From positions 1-42,378 of the forward strand of contig NZ_LPNR01000073.1 in the NCBI RefSeq assembly GCF_019266065.1: DNA of 42,378 nt, written 5' to 3'. This document shows positions 34,748 to 42,012 of the stretch, in pieces. Under the pieces are notes generated by a model, which ran no database searches, was not told the DNA's origin, and saw only the letters and a program-made list of their open reading frames with translations. Numbering within the stretch: the stretch's first letter is position 1; each line of letters begins with the position of its first letter. The DNA comes from Nocardia sp. MH4 (lineage in GTDB: Bacteria > Actinomycetota > Actinomycetes > Mycobacteriales > Mycobacteriaceae). Both the position numbers and the translations under genes were made by a program.

Positions 34748-36225
34748 TGCAGCTCCTCCCCTTCGTCGTCGGTGGGCGGCACCCATTCCGGCGGCGGGCC
34801 GCCGTGCGTCCACGGGGTGTCCTCGCGTGCGGGCAGATTCAGCAGACCGTTGAACGGCGACGGCGAGAACCGGGCGAACCCGAGCGCCTCACCGTCGGTC
34901 GGCACCGAGCCCGGTTCGGCGACGAGCTTGCGGCCCATCCCACCCGAGAGTTCCAGCACCATGCGGTCGCCGTCGATCTCGACGACGACCCCGCTCTGCT
35001 TGGGCCGCTCCACACAGGTCAGCTCCTCGCCGACGACCGCCAGGAACGGATCGGTGGTGCGAATGTGGATGTGCGGGCGCAGTTTCGGGCGCGCGCCCGA
35101 ACGGTCGACACGGTCCGGTTCGCTGTGCACGACGGTGCCGCGAAACGCCGCCCCGGTGACCCGGTGCTCGAGCATGCGCAGCGGATCGTCGAAGGCGCAC
35201 TGGGCCTGCAGCGCTTCCAGGGCGCGCTCGCGTTCGAGCAACCTGCGCACCGCGCGCACGGCGGGATCGCGCCGGGCCTGCGGCGTGCCCTCGGCGACCT
35301 CGGCCGCGAAATAGGAGAACGCGCCGCGATCGTCGGTCCACCGGTTCTCCACGCTGGCGCCCGGCGGCAGCGCGCGCAGCAGGTCCAGCGCGCGCCACAT
35401 CAGCTGCCAGGTGGGTTCGAGCTGACCGCGCAGCGACCGCTCGAGCCGTTCGGCGGCGACGGCCCTGGCGTTCTCGTCCACGGCGGCGCTGTAGGCGGCG
35501 ATCAGCGGCGCGAGTTCCTCGTTGTCGAAACCGGGATCGGTGGCCGGACCCGCGGGCGGGGACTGCAACGGGTCCTCGGCGATGGCCGCGGCTTCGGCGC
35601 CGGTGCGGCCCGGTGGCGGGTCGATCCAGCCCAGCAGCGCGGCGAGATTGCCGTCCTCGAGCGCGGATTGGCCGGTGGCCCAGTGCGCCGACAGCGCCGA
35701 GGTCATCGCGGGCAGCACCGCCGACCCGGGGTGCTCGGCGCGGTCGCCGAACCAGGTCAGCCAACGGCCCAGCAGGGGAATCGAGACGGGCACCGGGTTG
35801 TCGCCGTCGGTGCGGTGGAAACGGACCGAGCGGCCCAGCAGCTTGAGGAAGTTCACCCCGCCCTCGTTCGGCGTCCAGATCTGCGGTGCGTCCAGGCAGC
35901 GGGTGTAGCTCTCGCCCGCCTTGCTGGTGAGTTCCTCGCTCTCGGCCAGGAACGACGCGAGATAGGGCAGCACGATGTCGGCCAGCTGCTCGATGAACCG
36001 CAGCCGCAGGACCCGGTCGCGTGGCTGCGGCACGATCAGCACGTTCTGGTCGCCGCGCGCGGTGCCGATCATGATCGCCAGCGGCGCCGCCGCCTCACCG
36101 GCCAGCCGCAGCGGCACCGCGACCAGCGGCCGCTCGCCCAGGTGCAGGTGCCGCACCGCCGCGGTCGGCTGGGCTCGGCCCGCGCGGACGGCCTCGGCCT
36201 TGGCGAGGGCCGACAGCACGCTCAT
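34744..36225 (-). CDS. Unknown operon protein with a C-terminal SF1B 1B-barrel-like segment
   Basis: 493 aa from the ATG 36225 (MSVLSALAKAEAVRAG). The N-terminal half has beta strands (RPLVAVPLRLAGEAAAPLAIMIG) then a helical part with LRFIEQLADIVLPYLASFL; the middle (about 215-350) is acidic and helical. The C-terminus (about 385-445) is a short beta-rich module, IHIRTTDPFLAVVGEELTC then GVVVEIDGDRMVLELSGGMG, resembling the 1B barrel of SF1B helicases. It ends in an acidic tail. Its start overlaps a 17-codon micro-ORF and its stop overlaps the helicase start. I know of no named family; the barrel call is by eye. Confidence 0.6.
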   Translation of the reverse strand: MSVLSALAKAEAVRAGRAQPTAAVRHLHLGERPLVAVPLRLAGEAAAPLAIMIGTARGDQNVLIVPQPRDRVLRLRFIEQLADIVLPYLASFLAESEELTSKAGESYTRCLDAPQIWTPNEGGVNFLKLLGRSVRFHRTDGDNPVPVSIPLLGRWLTWFGDRAEHPGSAVLPAMTSALSAHWATGQSALEDGNLAALLGWIDPPPGRTGAEAAAIAEDPLQSPPAGPATDPGFDNEELAPLIAAYSAAVDENARAVAAERLERSLRGQLEPTWQLMWRALDLLRALPPGASVENRWTDDRGAFSYFAAEVAEGTPQARRDPAVRAVRRLLERERALEALQAQCAFDDPLRMLEHRVTGAAFRGTVVHSEPDRVDRSGARPKLRPHIHIRTTDPFLAVVGEELTCVERPKQSGVVVEIDGDRMVLELSGGMGRKLVAEPGSVPTDGEALGFARFSPSPFNGLLNLPAREDTPWTHGGPPPEWVPPTDDEGEELQ

Positions 36226-36275
36226 CCCTGCCCCCTGACCGTGCACACGGCCGCGCGCATCTGCCGCACGCTCAT
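36222..36275 (-). CDS. 17-codon micro-ORF coupling two operon genes
   Basis: The frame reads MSVRQMRAAVCTVRGQG and stops. Its ATG overlaps the nuclease stop (ATGA) and its TGA overlaps the next gene's ATG (ATGA), so a ribosome could pass through all three without leaving. Both start sites carry the same 12-bp sequence GCACGCTCATCC on the + strand (36216-36227 and 36266-36277), i.e. a duplicated initiation region. It may be a relic of duplication or a translational-coupling peptide. Confidence 0.4.
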   Translation of the reverse strand: MSVRQMRAAVCTVRGQG

Positions 36276-37357
36276 CCGGCGATCTCCAGCCGCAACCGGT
36301 GCGCGGTGCGCAGCATGGCGGTGATGTCGGCGTGCTCGGGTCCCGGTTGCAGCGTCCCGTCGGCCAGACCCAGGACGGTGTGCAGATTCTCGATGCCGCC
36401 GACCTCGTCGCACACGCCGCGGCCGAGCGCGTCGACCGAACCGCAGGTCCTGGCCTCGTCGCGGCAGGCGAAGGCGAGCTCGCAGCTCGACATGCACTCC
36501 GGGGCGTAGCGGGCGGGAATGGCCGCGATCGTCTTCTCCAGGTCCTCCCCCGGCGCGAAGGTGGCCTCGGGCGGCAGCAGTTCGAGCAGTTCGGGAATGG
36601 CGGTCAGCCGGGTCAGCTGCCGGGACACGACCGCGAGCTGCTTGCGCAGGTCGACCAGGGCGGCGGTCGGCCGGTTGGTGAAGTCCTTCGCGCACACCAG
36701 GATCGTGTTGTGCGAGACCAGCTCCGGTGACTCGCCGATCTCGGTCATCAACTCGCGCAACGCGATGACATACACCGCGGACTGGCGGGCGGCCGCCGCG
36801 ACCTGGGCCGGGTCGGCCTGCCCGTCGATCACCGGGAACGCCTTGATCTCGACGACGTGGAACTTGCCGTCGAGCTGCACGGCAACCACGTCGGGCTCCA
36901 GGTAGGCGGTGGCACCGGCGATGTCCAGACGCAGCATCGGATGGTCGAACAGAGTGCCGTCGCCCGCGGCGATCGTCGACTTCAGCAACTGCCGGGTGCG
37001 CTGATACCGCACGGCGTTGCCGGTGTTCTCGCCGACCGAGTTCAGGTCGTGGTAGGCGACTTCGGGGATGGTGAGGCCGAGCTTGTCGCGCAGCAGCGCC
37101 AGCAGTTCGGCGCAGCCGTTGGCCTTCACCATCGATTCGAAGGCGTTGCCACGGGTGATGGCGAACTGGGACTGACCGAACTGTGGTGGGAAACCGAGCG
37201 ATTGGGCGATCACGGTCTTGTCGACCGCGGCCGCGTCGAGCAGGGCGCGCCGGGCGCACCCGGGATTGGCCGTGAGCGCGGCGATGGTGCGGGCGTTGTG
37301 CCTGGTCGCGGGCGCCGCGCCGCGCAACTGGTCCAGCTGTGCTGCGAGAGTGCTCAT
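36272..37357 (-). CDS. PD-(D/E)XK nuclease with Cas4/AddB/Dna2-type Fe-S cysteines
   Basis: 361-aa RecB-type nuclease. Active-site set: E74 in GNAFE, D156 in EPDVV, E170-x-K172 in VEIK, and the RecB/Cas4 motif Q192-x3-Y196 in RQSAVYV. An N-terminal Cys in NPGCARRALLDA (C34) and a C-terminal trio C288-x3-C292-x5-C298 match the layout of 4Fe-4S nucleases such as Cas4, AddB and Dna2, where one Cys lies before and three after the catalytic core; C305 and C316 are extra. The ATG 37357 overlaps the upstream stop (ATGA). Predicted role: single-strand DNA exonuclease or end-processing partner of the helicase two genes downstream. Confidence 0.78.
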   Translation of the reverse strand: MSTLAAQLDQLRGAAPATRHNARTIAALTANPGCARRALLDAAAVDKTVIAQSLGFPPQFGQSQFAITRGNAFESMVKANGCAELLALLRDKLGLTIPEVAYHDLNSVGENTGNAVRYQRTRQLLKSTIAAGDGTLFDHPMLRLDIAGATAYLEPDVVAVQLDGKFHVVEIKAFPVIDGQADPAQVAAAARQSAVYVIALRELMTEIGESPELVSHNTILVCAKDFTNRPTAALVDLRKQLAVVSRQLTRLTAIPELLELLPPEATFAPGEDLEKTIAAIPARYAPECMSSCELAFACRDEARTCGSVDALGRGVCDEVGGIENLHTVLGLADGTLQPGPEHADITAMLRTAHRLRLEIAG

Positions 37358-38154
37358 TTCACCTCGATTCGTCGCCGGTCGGCCACCCCGAGCCGAACCC
37401 CGAATAGTTGGGCGGCCGGATCGGCCAGCTGGTCGGACGCCCGGCGCGCGGCCGCGATGCGCTGCCGTGCGTCCTCGTCCTCGTGGACGGCCAGCTCCCG
37501 CCGGGCGGCCTCGATCACCGCCGCCGGGTCCAGTGTGTCGGGCGCGCCCGACACTCCGGGAATCGAGACGGCGAGCCGCCACAGTACGCGCTGTCCCGCC
37601 TGCGTCGCGGCAGGCTGCGCCGCGAGGTGGTCGGCCAGTCGGATCGCCGAGATCAGCAGGCCGACACGCGGACTCAGCGGACCCACCATCCGGCGCTCGA
37701 GCGGCCAGGAGCTCACCGCGAGCAATCCGCGCGCCTGCGACAGCAGATCCGTCGTGAGCGCCGCGCACAGGTAGTACGGCCGGGCGTACGGCGCCGAACG
37801 GAACGAGCGTTCCTCGTCGCGGCGCAGGCTGGTCAACCGGGCGGGCAGGAGTTCGCCGGAGAAGAACGCCTCGTGCACGGCCAGGACGAGTTTGGGCGAG
37901 GACGGCACCGACAGCAGCGTCAGCGCGCGGTGCACGTGCTCGCGGACCGGCACGGCGGGCGCGTCGGCCCGTTCCGGCGCGGCGGCGGGCTCCGGGATCG
38001 ACCCCAGGACGACAGCGTCCCAGGCGGATTCGGTCTTGCGCAGTTCCGCGCGCAGCTGCCGGGCGGTGGCGCGATCGCCGGACGCGGCGGCCCGGCGCAC
38101 CTCGGCGCGGAGGTCGGCGATGCGCGCCTCCAGCTCCTCGGCCGTGTCCGTCAC
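37354..38154 (-). CDS. Unknown helical protein, first gene of the nuclease-helicase operon
   Basis: 266 aa from the GTG at 38154 (VTDTAEELEARIADLRAEVRR). The first 40 residues are a probable coiled coil (TAEELEARIADLRAEVRRAA then RQLRAELRKTES). The rest is mostly alpha-helical, with LLSVPSSPKLVLAVHEAFFSGEL, a Tyr-rich APYARPYYLCAALTTDLL and RVGLLISAIRLADHL. No catalytic motif, zinc ligand set or transmembrane helix is evident. The GTG lies 7 nt after TACGCT; an alternative GTG at 38208 would turn the upstream 10-bp repeats into coding sequence. It is coupled to the nuclease by ATGA. I do not recognise a family; a DNA- or protein-binding adaptor is one guess. Confidence 0.55.
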   Translation of the reverse strand: MTDTAEELEARIADLRAEVRRAAASGDRATARQLRAELRKTESAWDAVVLGSIPEPAAAPERADAPAVPVREHVHRALTLLSVPSSPKLVLAVHEAFFSGELLPARLTSLRRDEERSFRSAPYARPYYLCAALTTDLLSQARGLLAVSSWPLERRMVGPLSPRVGLLISAIRLADHLAAQPAATQAGQRVLWRLAVSIPGVSGAPDTLDPAAVIEAARRELAVHEDEDARQRIAAARRASDQLADPAAQLFGVRLGVADRRRIEVK

Positions 38155-38161
38155 GAGCGTG

Positions 38162-38167
38162 AGCGTA
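38162..38167 (-). promoter_or_regulatory. Candidate -10 of the nuclease-helicase operon
   Basis: On the minus strand TACGCT fits TANNNT and is followed by 7 nt and the GTG at 38154. It is the same geometry as at pepA, ilvE and others in this window. Confidence 0.45.
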
Positions 38168-38177
38168 TTCAGCAGTT

Positions 38178-38205
38178 CCAGTGTTGTCCAGTGTTTGCCA
38201 GTATT
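38178..38205 (-). repeat. Three 10-bp-phased direct repeats over the operon's -35 zone
   Basis: On the minus strand AATACTGG, AACACTGG and AACACTGG start exactly 10 bp apart; a related AATTCTGG lies upstream at 38270-38263. The copies cover the position where the -35 for TACGCT would fall. Helically phased direct repeats are typical of binding sites for an oligomeric regulator. Confidence 0.55.
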
Positions 38206-38375
38206 CACCACCGGATTGCCGCGTGGACCACATCGAGGATCCGCCCCCGTAGGCCGCGGTTGCCAGAATTTGCCACCGCCGTCGTCGAGCGCCGCGCTGC
38301 CGCGCGGGCCCGGCCTGGCGTTCTCCCTCCGGCAGCCGTGCGCGCCGGACGGTGTCGCCCTGCGGAACGGGCCGC

Positions 38376-38987
38376 TCAGCCTCGATGCCACATGGGCAGC
38401 AGGGTCGGTCCGTCGTCGGGCAACTCGATCGGCTCGCCCTCGTGCGCGAAGCCGTGGCGGGCGTAGAGCCGCGACGATCTGGTCGTACTGGCTTCCAGAT
38501 ACGCCGTTTCGCCCGCGTCGGCGAAGGCCGCGAGCCGATCGGTCAGGATCGCGCCGCCCGCGCCTTTGCCGCGATGCTCGGGCACGGTGACGATGACATG
38601 CAGGTAGCGGTGCGGGAATTCGCGCGGATGCGCGGCGGCGACCAGGCTCGAGACCGCCGCCATCCGCTGGAACGACACGACATCGGGCGCCGCCTTCAGC
38701 AGCGCGCGCGCTTCGTCGGCTTCGGCGGCGAGCCGGTCGGCGGAGGTGACCGTCTGCCACAGCGACACCGCCCAGATGTCCTCGCCGTCGCCCGCGACCC
38801 ACACCTCGTCCTCGGCCAAGGCCTTGGCCACGAACTGCGGTCCGAACGTGGTGCGATAGGCCTGCTCGATCTCCGGGTCGCCGGCGCGGATCCACGCCGA
38901 GACGACCTCGTCCAGACTCGCCGCGATGAAAGCGTCGGCGACCGCGGCGAGTTCGTCGGGACGGGCCTGCCTGACGTGGACGTTCAT
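38376..38987 (-). CDS. GNAT-family N-acetyltransferase
   Basis: 203-aa acetyltransferase-fold protein. MNVHVRQARPDELAAVADAF is a typical GNAT beginning. The acetyl-CoA loop is VTVPEHRGKGAGGAIL (about 133-148), followed by AYLEASTTRSSRLYARHGF, the conserved C-terminal strand. Its substrate could be an amine, antibiotic or peptide; sequence gives no choice. GGAGGAG precedes the ATG at normal spacing. It is divergent from the zinc-finger TetR gene across an 89-bp region with two inverted repeats, so the TetR protein is a good candidate regulator. Confidence 0.85.
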   Translation of the reverse strand: MNVHVRQARPDELAAVADAFIAASLDEVVSAWIRAGDPEIEQAYRTTFGPQFVAKALAEDEVWVAGDGEDIWAVSLWQTVTSADRLAAEADEARALLKAAPDVVSFQRMAAVSSLVAAAHPREFPHRYLHVIVTVPEHRGKGAGGAILTDRLAAFADAGETAYLEASTTRSSRLYARHGFAHEGEPIELPDDGPTLLPMWHRG

Positions 38988-39005
38988 CGGTCTCTCCTCC
39001 TGGGT

Positions 39006-39016
39006 GAACAGTGTTC
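39006..39016. promoter_or_regulatory. Inverted repeat in the GNAT/TetR divergent promoter
   Basis: GAACA-G-TGTTC is a perfect 5-bp inverted repeat with a single central base, 18 nt before the GNAT start on its coding strand. It is a candidate TetR-family operator. Confidence 0.4.
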
Positions 39017-39063
39017 GTAGTCGCCAATCTAGGAGTGCGCCAGCAGGGTTACGAGTATTTCGT

Positions 39064-39079
39064 CACACTGGTTGGTGTG
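39064..39079. promoter_or_regulatory. Second inverted repeat spanning the TetR start codon
   Basis: CACAC-N6-GTGTG covers 39064-39079, including the GTG start at 39077. A -10-like CACACT ends 7 nt before that start. Binding here would autoregulate the TetR gene; inferred. Confidence 0.35.
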
Positions 39080-39889
39080 CGGAAATCGACGCTGTGCGTG
39101 CACTGTGGACGCGAGGTGGAGCAGGCCGACCGAGGCCGGGTGCGCCGCTATTGCTCACGGTCCTGTCAGGGGCGGGCCTACCGGGCCCGCCGGGACCGGC
39201 GCCCGCCGGTACGCCGTGCCCGGCCGACCAGGCTGACCCCGGTGCACATCGCCGCCACGGCGATCGAGGTCGCCGACCGGGACGGGCTCGACGGCCTCAC
39301 CATGCGTCGCCTCGCCGGCGAACTCGGCGTCGCGACCGCCGCGCTCTACCGGCACTTCCCCGACCGGGAGGCCCTGCTGGCGGCGATGACGGAACTGGCG
39401 CTCGCGCGCACCCCCGCACCCGCGCCGGCCCCGGACTGGCGCGCCGCCCTGGCGACCGAGGCCGACGGGGAATGGCGACTCTATCGGCGGCACCCGTGGA
39501 TCCTCACCGTGCTCGCCCGCACCCGGCCGCCACTGGGCCCGGCCCTGCTCGACTCACTGGAGCGCTCCTTCGCCGCGCTCGACGAACTCGACCTGACCAG
39601 CGGCGAGATGCTCACGATCTACCTCGCCTACTCCGGCATGGTCCAGGGCCTGGCGCTGATGTGGAGCACCGATCGCGGCGACCGCATCGGTGCCGCCGCG
39701 ATCGCGACCGCCGACCCGGTGCGCGCCGAACTCGCCGAACTCCTCGACCCGTGCGCCCGCCCGGTGCTGCACCGGATGTTCGCCGCCGAGCCGCACGGAC
39801 CCGACCTCTCCTTCGACGAACTGCTCACCGCCGGTGTCGCACTACTGCTCGACGGCGTCGCGATGCGGCAGCCGAGGCCGACCGCATAA
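39077..39889 (+). CDS. TetR-family regulator with an N-terminal zinc-finger module
   Basis: 270-aa regulator from the GTG 39077. The first 40 residues are unusual for TetR: C7-x2-C10 and C26-x3-C30 (LCVHCGREV then RRYCSRSCQGRAYRARR), a treble-clef-like zinc module with a basic tail. A normal TetR helix-turn-helix follows (about 60-105: AIEVADRDGLDGLTMRRLAGELGVATAALYRHF) and a TetR_C-type ligand domain to the end. The finger could add DNA contacts or redox/zinc sensing. The divergent GNAT gene is the likely target. Its TAA stop lies inside the pepA -10. Confidence 0.8.
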   Translation: MRKSTLCVHCGREVEQADRGRVRRYCSRSCQGRAYRARRDRRPPVRRARPTRLTPVHIAATAIEVADRDGLDGLTMRRLAGELGVATAALYRHFPDREALLAAMTELALARTPAPAPAPDWRAALATEADGEWRLYRRHPWILTVLARTRPPLGPALLDSLERSFAALDELDLTSGEMLTIYLAYSGMVQGLALMWSTDRGDRIGAAAIATADPVRAELAELLDPCARPVLHRMFAAEPHGPDLSFDELLTAGVALLLDGVAMRQPRPTA

Positions 39890-39892
39890 TCT
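39887..39892 (+). promoter_or_regulatory. Candidate -10 for leaderless pepA
   Basis: TAATCT fits TANNNT, is followed by 6 nt and the pepA ATG at 39899, and overlaps the TetR stop codon. The overlapping hexamer CATAAT (39885-39890) is an alternative. Confidence 0.5.
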
Positions 39893-39898
39893 GGGGCG

Positions 39899-41410
39899 AT
39901 GACCGCTGTTGCAGATCGTTCACTCGGACCGGAATTGGCACGTACCGAAACCATCAGCCCGGACACCGATGTCCTGGTGATCGGCTTGACGTCCTCGGAG
40001 AACGGACCGGCCATCGTCCCCGCCGACCTGTTCGGCGACGTGCTCACCGCCGAGGTTCGCGCGGAGCTGCTCGACGCTCTCGGCGCGGTCGGCGCGAAGG
40101 GCAAGCCCGAGGAACTCACCCGGGTGCCCGCGCCCGCGGCGCTGGCCGATGTGACCAGCGTGCTCGCGGTCGGCCTCGGCGCGGCCGACAAGGTCGATGC
40201 CGAGCAGGTGCGCCGTAGCGCCGGTGTCGCCGGGCGCGCGCTCAGCGGCACCGAACTCGTCGCGACCACCCTCTCGGGCGTCGACCTGGCCGCCGCGGCG
40301 GAGGGCTTCTACCTCGGCGCGTACACCTTCACCACCTTCAAGTCGGCCAAGAGCGCGCCCAAGCCCGACGAGCAGCCGGTGCTGCGCGTCGAATTGCTGG
40401 TTCCCGAACCCGAATTCGGCGTGCTGGAACTGCTGCGCGCCCAGCTCGTCGCCGAGGCCGTCGCGACCGCGCGCGATTTCGTCAACACTCCGCCGAGCGC
40501 GCTGTACCCGGCCGAGTTCGCCGAGCGGGCCCGCCTGCTCGCCGAGGCGGCCGGGCTCGAGGTCGAGGTGCTCGACGAGGACGCGCTGGCCGCGGGCGGC
40601 TACGGCGGCATCGTCGGCGTCGGTCAGGGTTCCGCGCGCCCGCCGCGCCTGGTGCGCATCACCTACGCGGGCGGCCCCAAGAAGGTCGCGCTCGTCGGCA
40701 AGGGCATCACCTTCGACACCGGCGGCATCTCCATCAAGCCCGCGGCCAACATGGAGAACATGACCTCCGACATGGCCGGCGCCGCGGCGGTCATCGCGAC
40801 CACCCTGCTCGCCGCCCGGCTCGGCCTGCCGGTCACCGTCACCGCGACCGTGCCGATGGCCGAGAACATGCCCTCGGCTACCGCGCAGCGCCCCGGCGAT
40901 GTGCTCACCCAGTACGGCGGCACCACCGTCGAGGTGCTCAATACCGACGCCGAGGGCAGGCTCATCCTGGCCGACGCGATCGTGCGCGCCGCCGAGGACG
41001 AGCCCGACTACCTGATCGACGTCGCCACCCTGACCGGCGCGCAGATGGTCGCCCTGGGCACCCGCACGCCCGGCGTGATGGGCACCGAGGAGTTCCGCGA
41101 CCGTGTCGCCGCCGTCTCGCGTTCGGTCGGCGAGCACGGCTGGGCGATGCCGCTGCCCGCCGAGCTGCGCGCCGACCTCAACTCCAAGGTCGCCGACCTG
41201 GCCAATGTCGCACCGCACCGGTGGGGCGGAATGCTCTCGGCCGCACTGTTCCTCAAGGAGTTCGTGCCCGAGGGCGTGCAGTGGGCGCACCTGGATGTCG
41301 CAGGTCCGGCGTACAACACCGGCGGGCCGTTCGGCTACATCGGCAAGGGCGGCACCGGCGTCCCGGTGCGCACGCTGATCACGGTGATCGAGGAGATCGG
41401 CGCGGAGTAG
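39899..41410 (+). CDS. pepA: Leucyl (M17) aminopeptidase
   Basis: 503-aa cytosolic M17 metallo-aminopeptidase, the Rv2213 (PepB) counterpart. The active-site residues are all visible: K268 and D273 in [10 protein letters not shown]291 in MTSDMAGAA, and D350/E352/R354 in the signature [10 protein letters not shown] (348-357). The end, [19 protein letters not shown] then [10 protein letters not shown], is typical. It would trim N-terminal residues from peptides in protein turnover. It is probably leaderless (TAATCT 6 nt before the ATG). Confidence 0.95.
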   Translation: MTAVADRSLGPELARTETISPDTDVLVIGLTSSENGPAIVPADLFGDVLTAEVRAELLDALGAVGAKGKPEELTRVPAPAALADVTSVLAVGLGAADKVDAEQVRRSAGVAGRALSGTELVATTLSGVDLAAAAEGFYLGAYTFTTFKSAKSAPKPDEQPVLRVELLVPEPEFGVLELLRAQLVAEAVATARDFVNTPPSALYPAEFAERARLLAEAAGLEVEVLDEDALAAGGYGGIVGVGQGSARPPRLVRITYAGGPKKVALVGKGITFDTGGISIKPAANMENMTSDMAGAAAVIATTLLAARLGLPVTVTATVPMAENMPSATAQRPGDVLTQYGGTTVEVLNTDAEGRLILADAIVRAAEDEPDYLIDVATLTGAQMVALGTRTPGVMGTEEFRDRVAAVSRSVGEHGWAMPLPAELRADLNSKVADLANVAPHRWGGMLSAALFLKEFVPEGVQWAHLDVAGPAYNTGGPFGYIGKGGTGVPVRTLITVIEEIGAE

Positions 41411-41755
41411 TCACTGCTCGCGCTCGCGGGCCCGCCGCCGCTCGATCCGGCGGCGGGCATCGTAGTCGCGCATGCGCTGGGGATAGCCCGTCCGGTTGAC
41501 GTCGTAGACCGGAATCTTCAGCGCCCCGGCCAATCGCCGGGCGCCGCGTTCGCCGACGATGCGCCGGGTCCATTCACCATCCGCGGCGACCAGCACCGCT
41601 GTGACATCGGTCACAGCGGTTTTCGGTTCGATGAACGCCTCGACGCCGCGGCGGGCGCGCGCCCAGTCGGCGAGCGCGGCGATCTCCGACGCGCTGTCGC
41701 GAGCGACTGTCCTGCTCCGGCCGCGCGCGCCGCGGAAACGATCCAGCAAACCCAC
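41411..41755 (-). CDS. Small conserved-looking hypothetical protein
   Basis: 114 aa from the GTG at 41755, chosen because AGGAGG lies about 10 nt upstream and the protein then begins GLLDRFRGARGRSR, a common start in this kind of protein. The middle (DVTAVLVAADGEWTRRIVGERGARRLAGALKIPVYDVNRTGYPQRM) is compact alpha/beta, and the C-terminus is strongly Arg-rich (RRRIERRRAREREQ). No catalytic motif is recognised. It converges on pepA with stop codons touching. Similar genes are found in this position in related actinobacteria, from memory, but no function is known to me. Confidence 0.7.
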   Translation of the reverse strand: MGLLDRFRGARGRSRTVARDSASEIAALADWARARRGVEAFIEPKTAVTDVTAVLVAADGEWTRRIVGERGARRLAGALKIPVYDVNRTGYPQRMRDYDARRRIERRRAREREQ

Positions 41756-42012
41756 CGGTAACAACCTCCTGCGCTCCGACGGAATTCTGCTCACCGCCGT
41801 ACATTCCATGGTGCCAGCTCTGCCCGGAATGCCGCCCTGCGCTACGTCGGCGGCGAGCGAGTGCAAGGATGGTTGCCGGAACAAGAAACCGACGATTCCC
41901 GGACGCCTCGCTCCAGCGGCGGGGTGGACGTACGCCGCGACCCGCGACGGGTGTCTGCCGGGGTCGAAGCACTGTTGTATTACCCGTCTAACAGTCAGAG
42001 GAGACAGAGGAC

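Noticed and set aside
31372..35314. Two long plus-strand frames opposite the sensor kinase and helicase
   Set aside because: Composition typical of reverse-frame reading; kinase and helicase motifs on the minus strand are unambiguous.
39155..40269. Antisense frames opposite the TetR and pepA genes
   Set aside because: Both plus-strand genes have full family signatures; the antisense products are Arg/Ser/Ala-rich noise.
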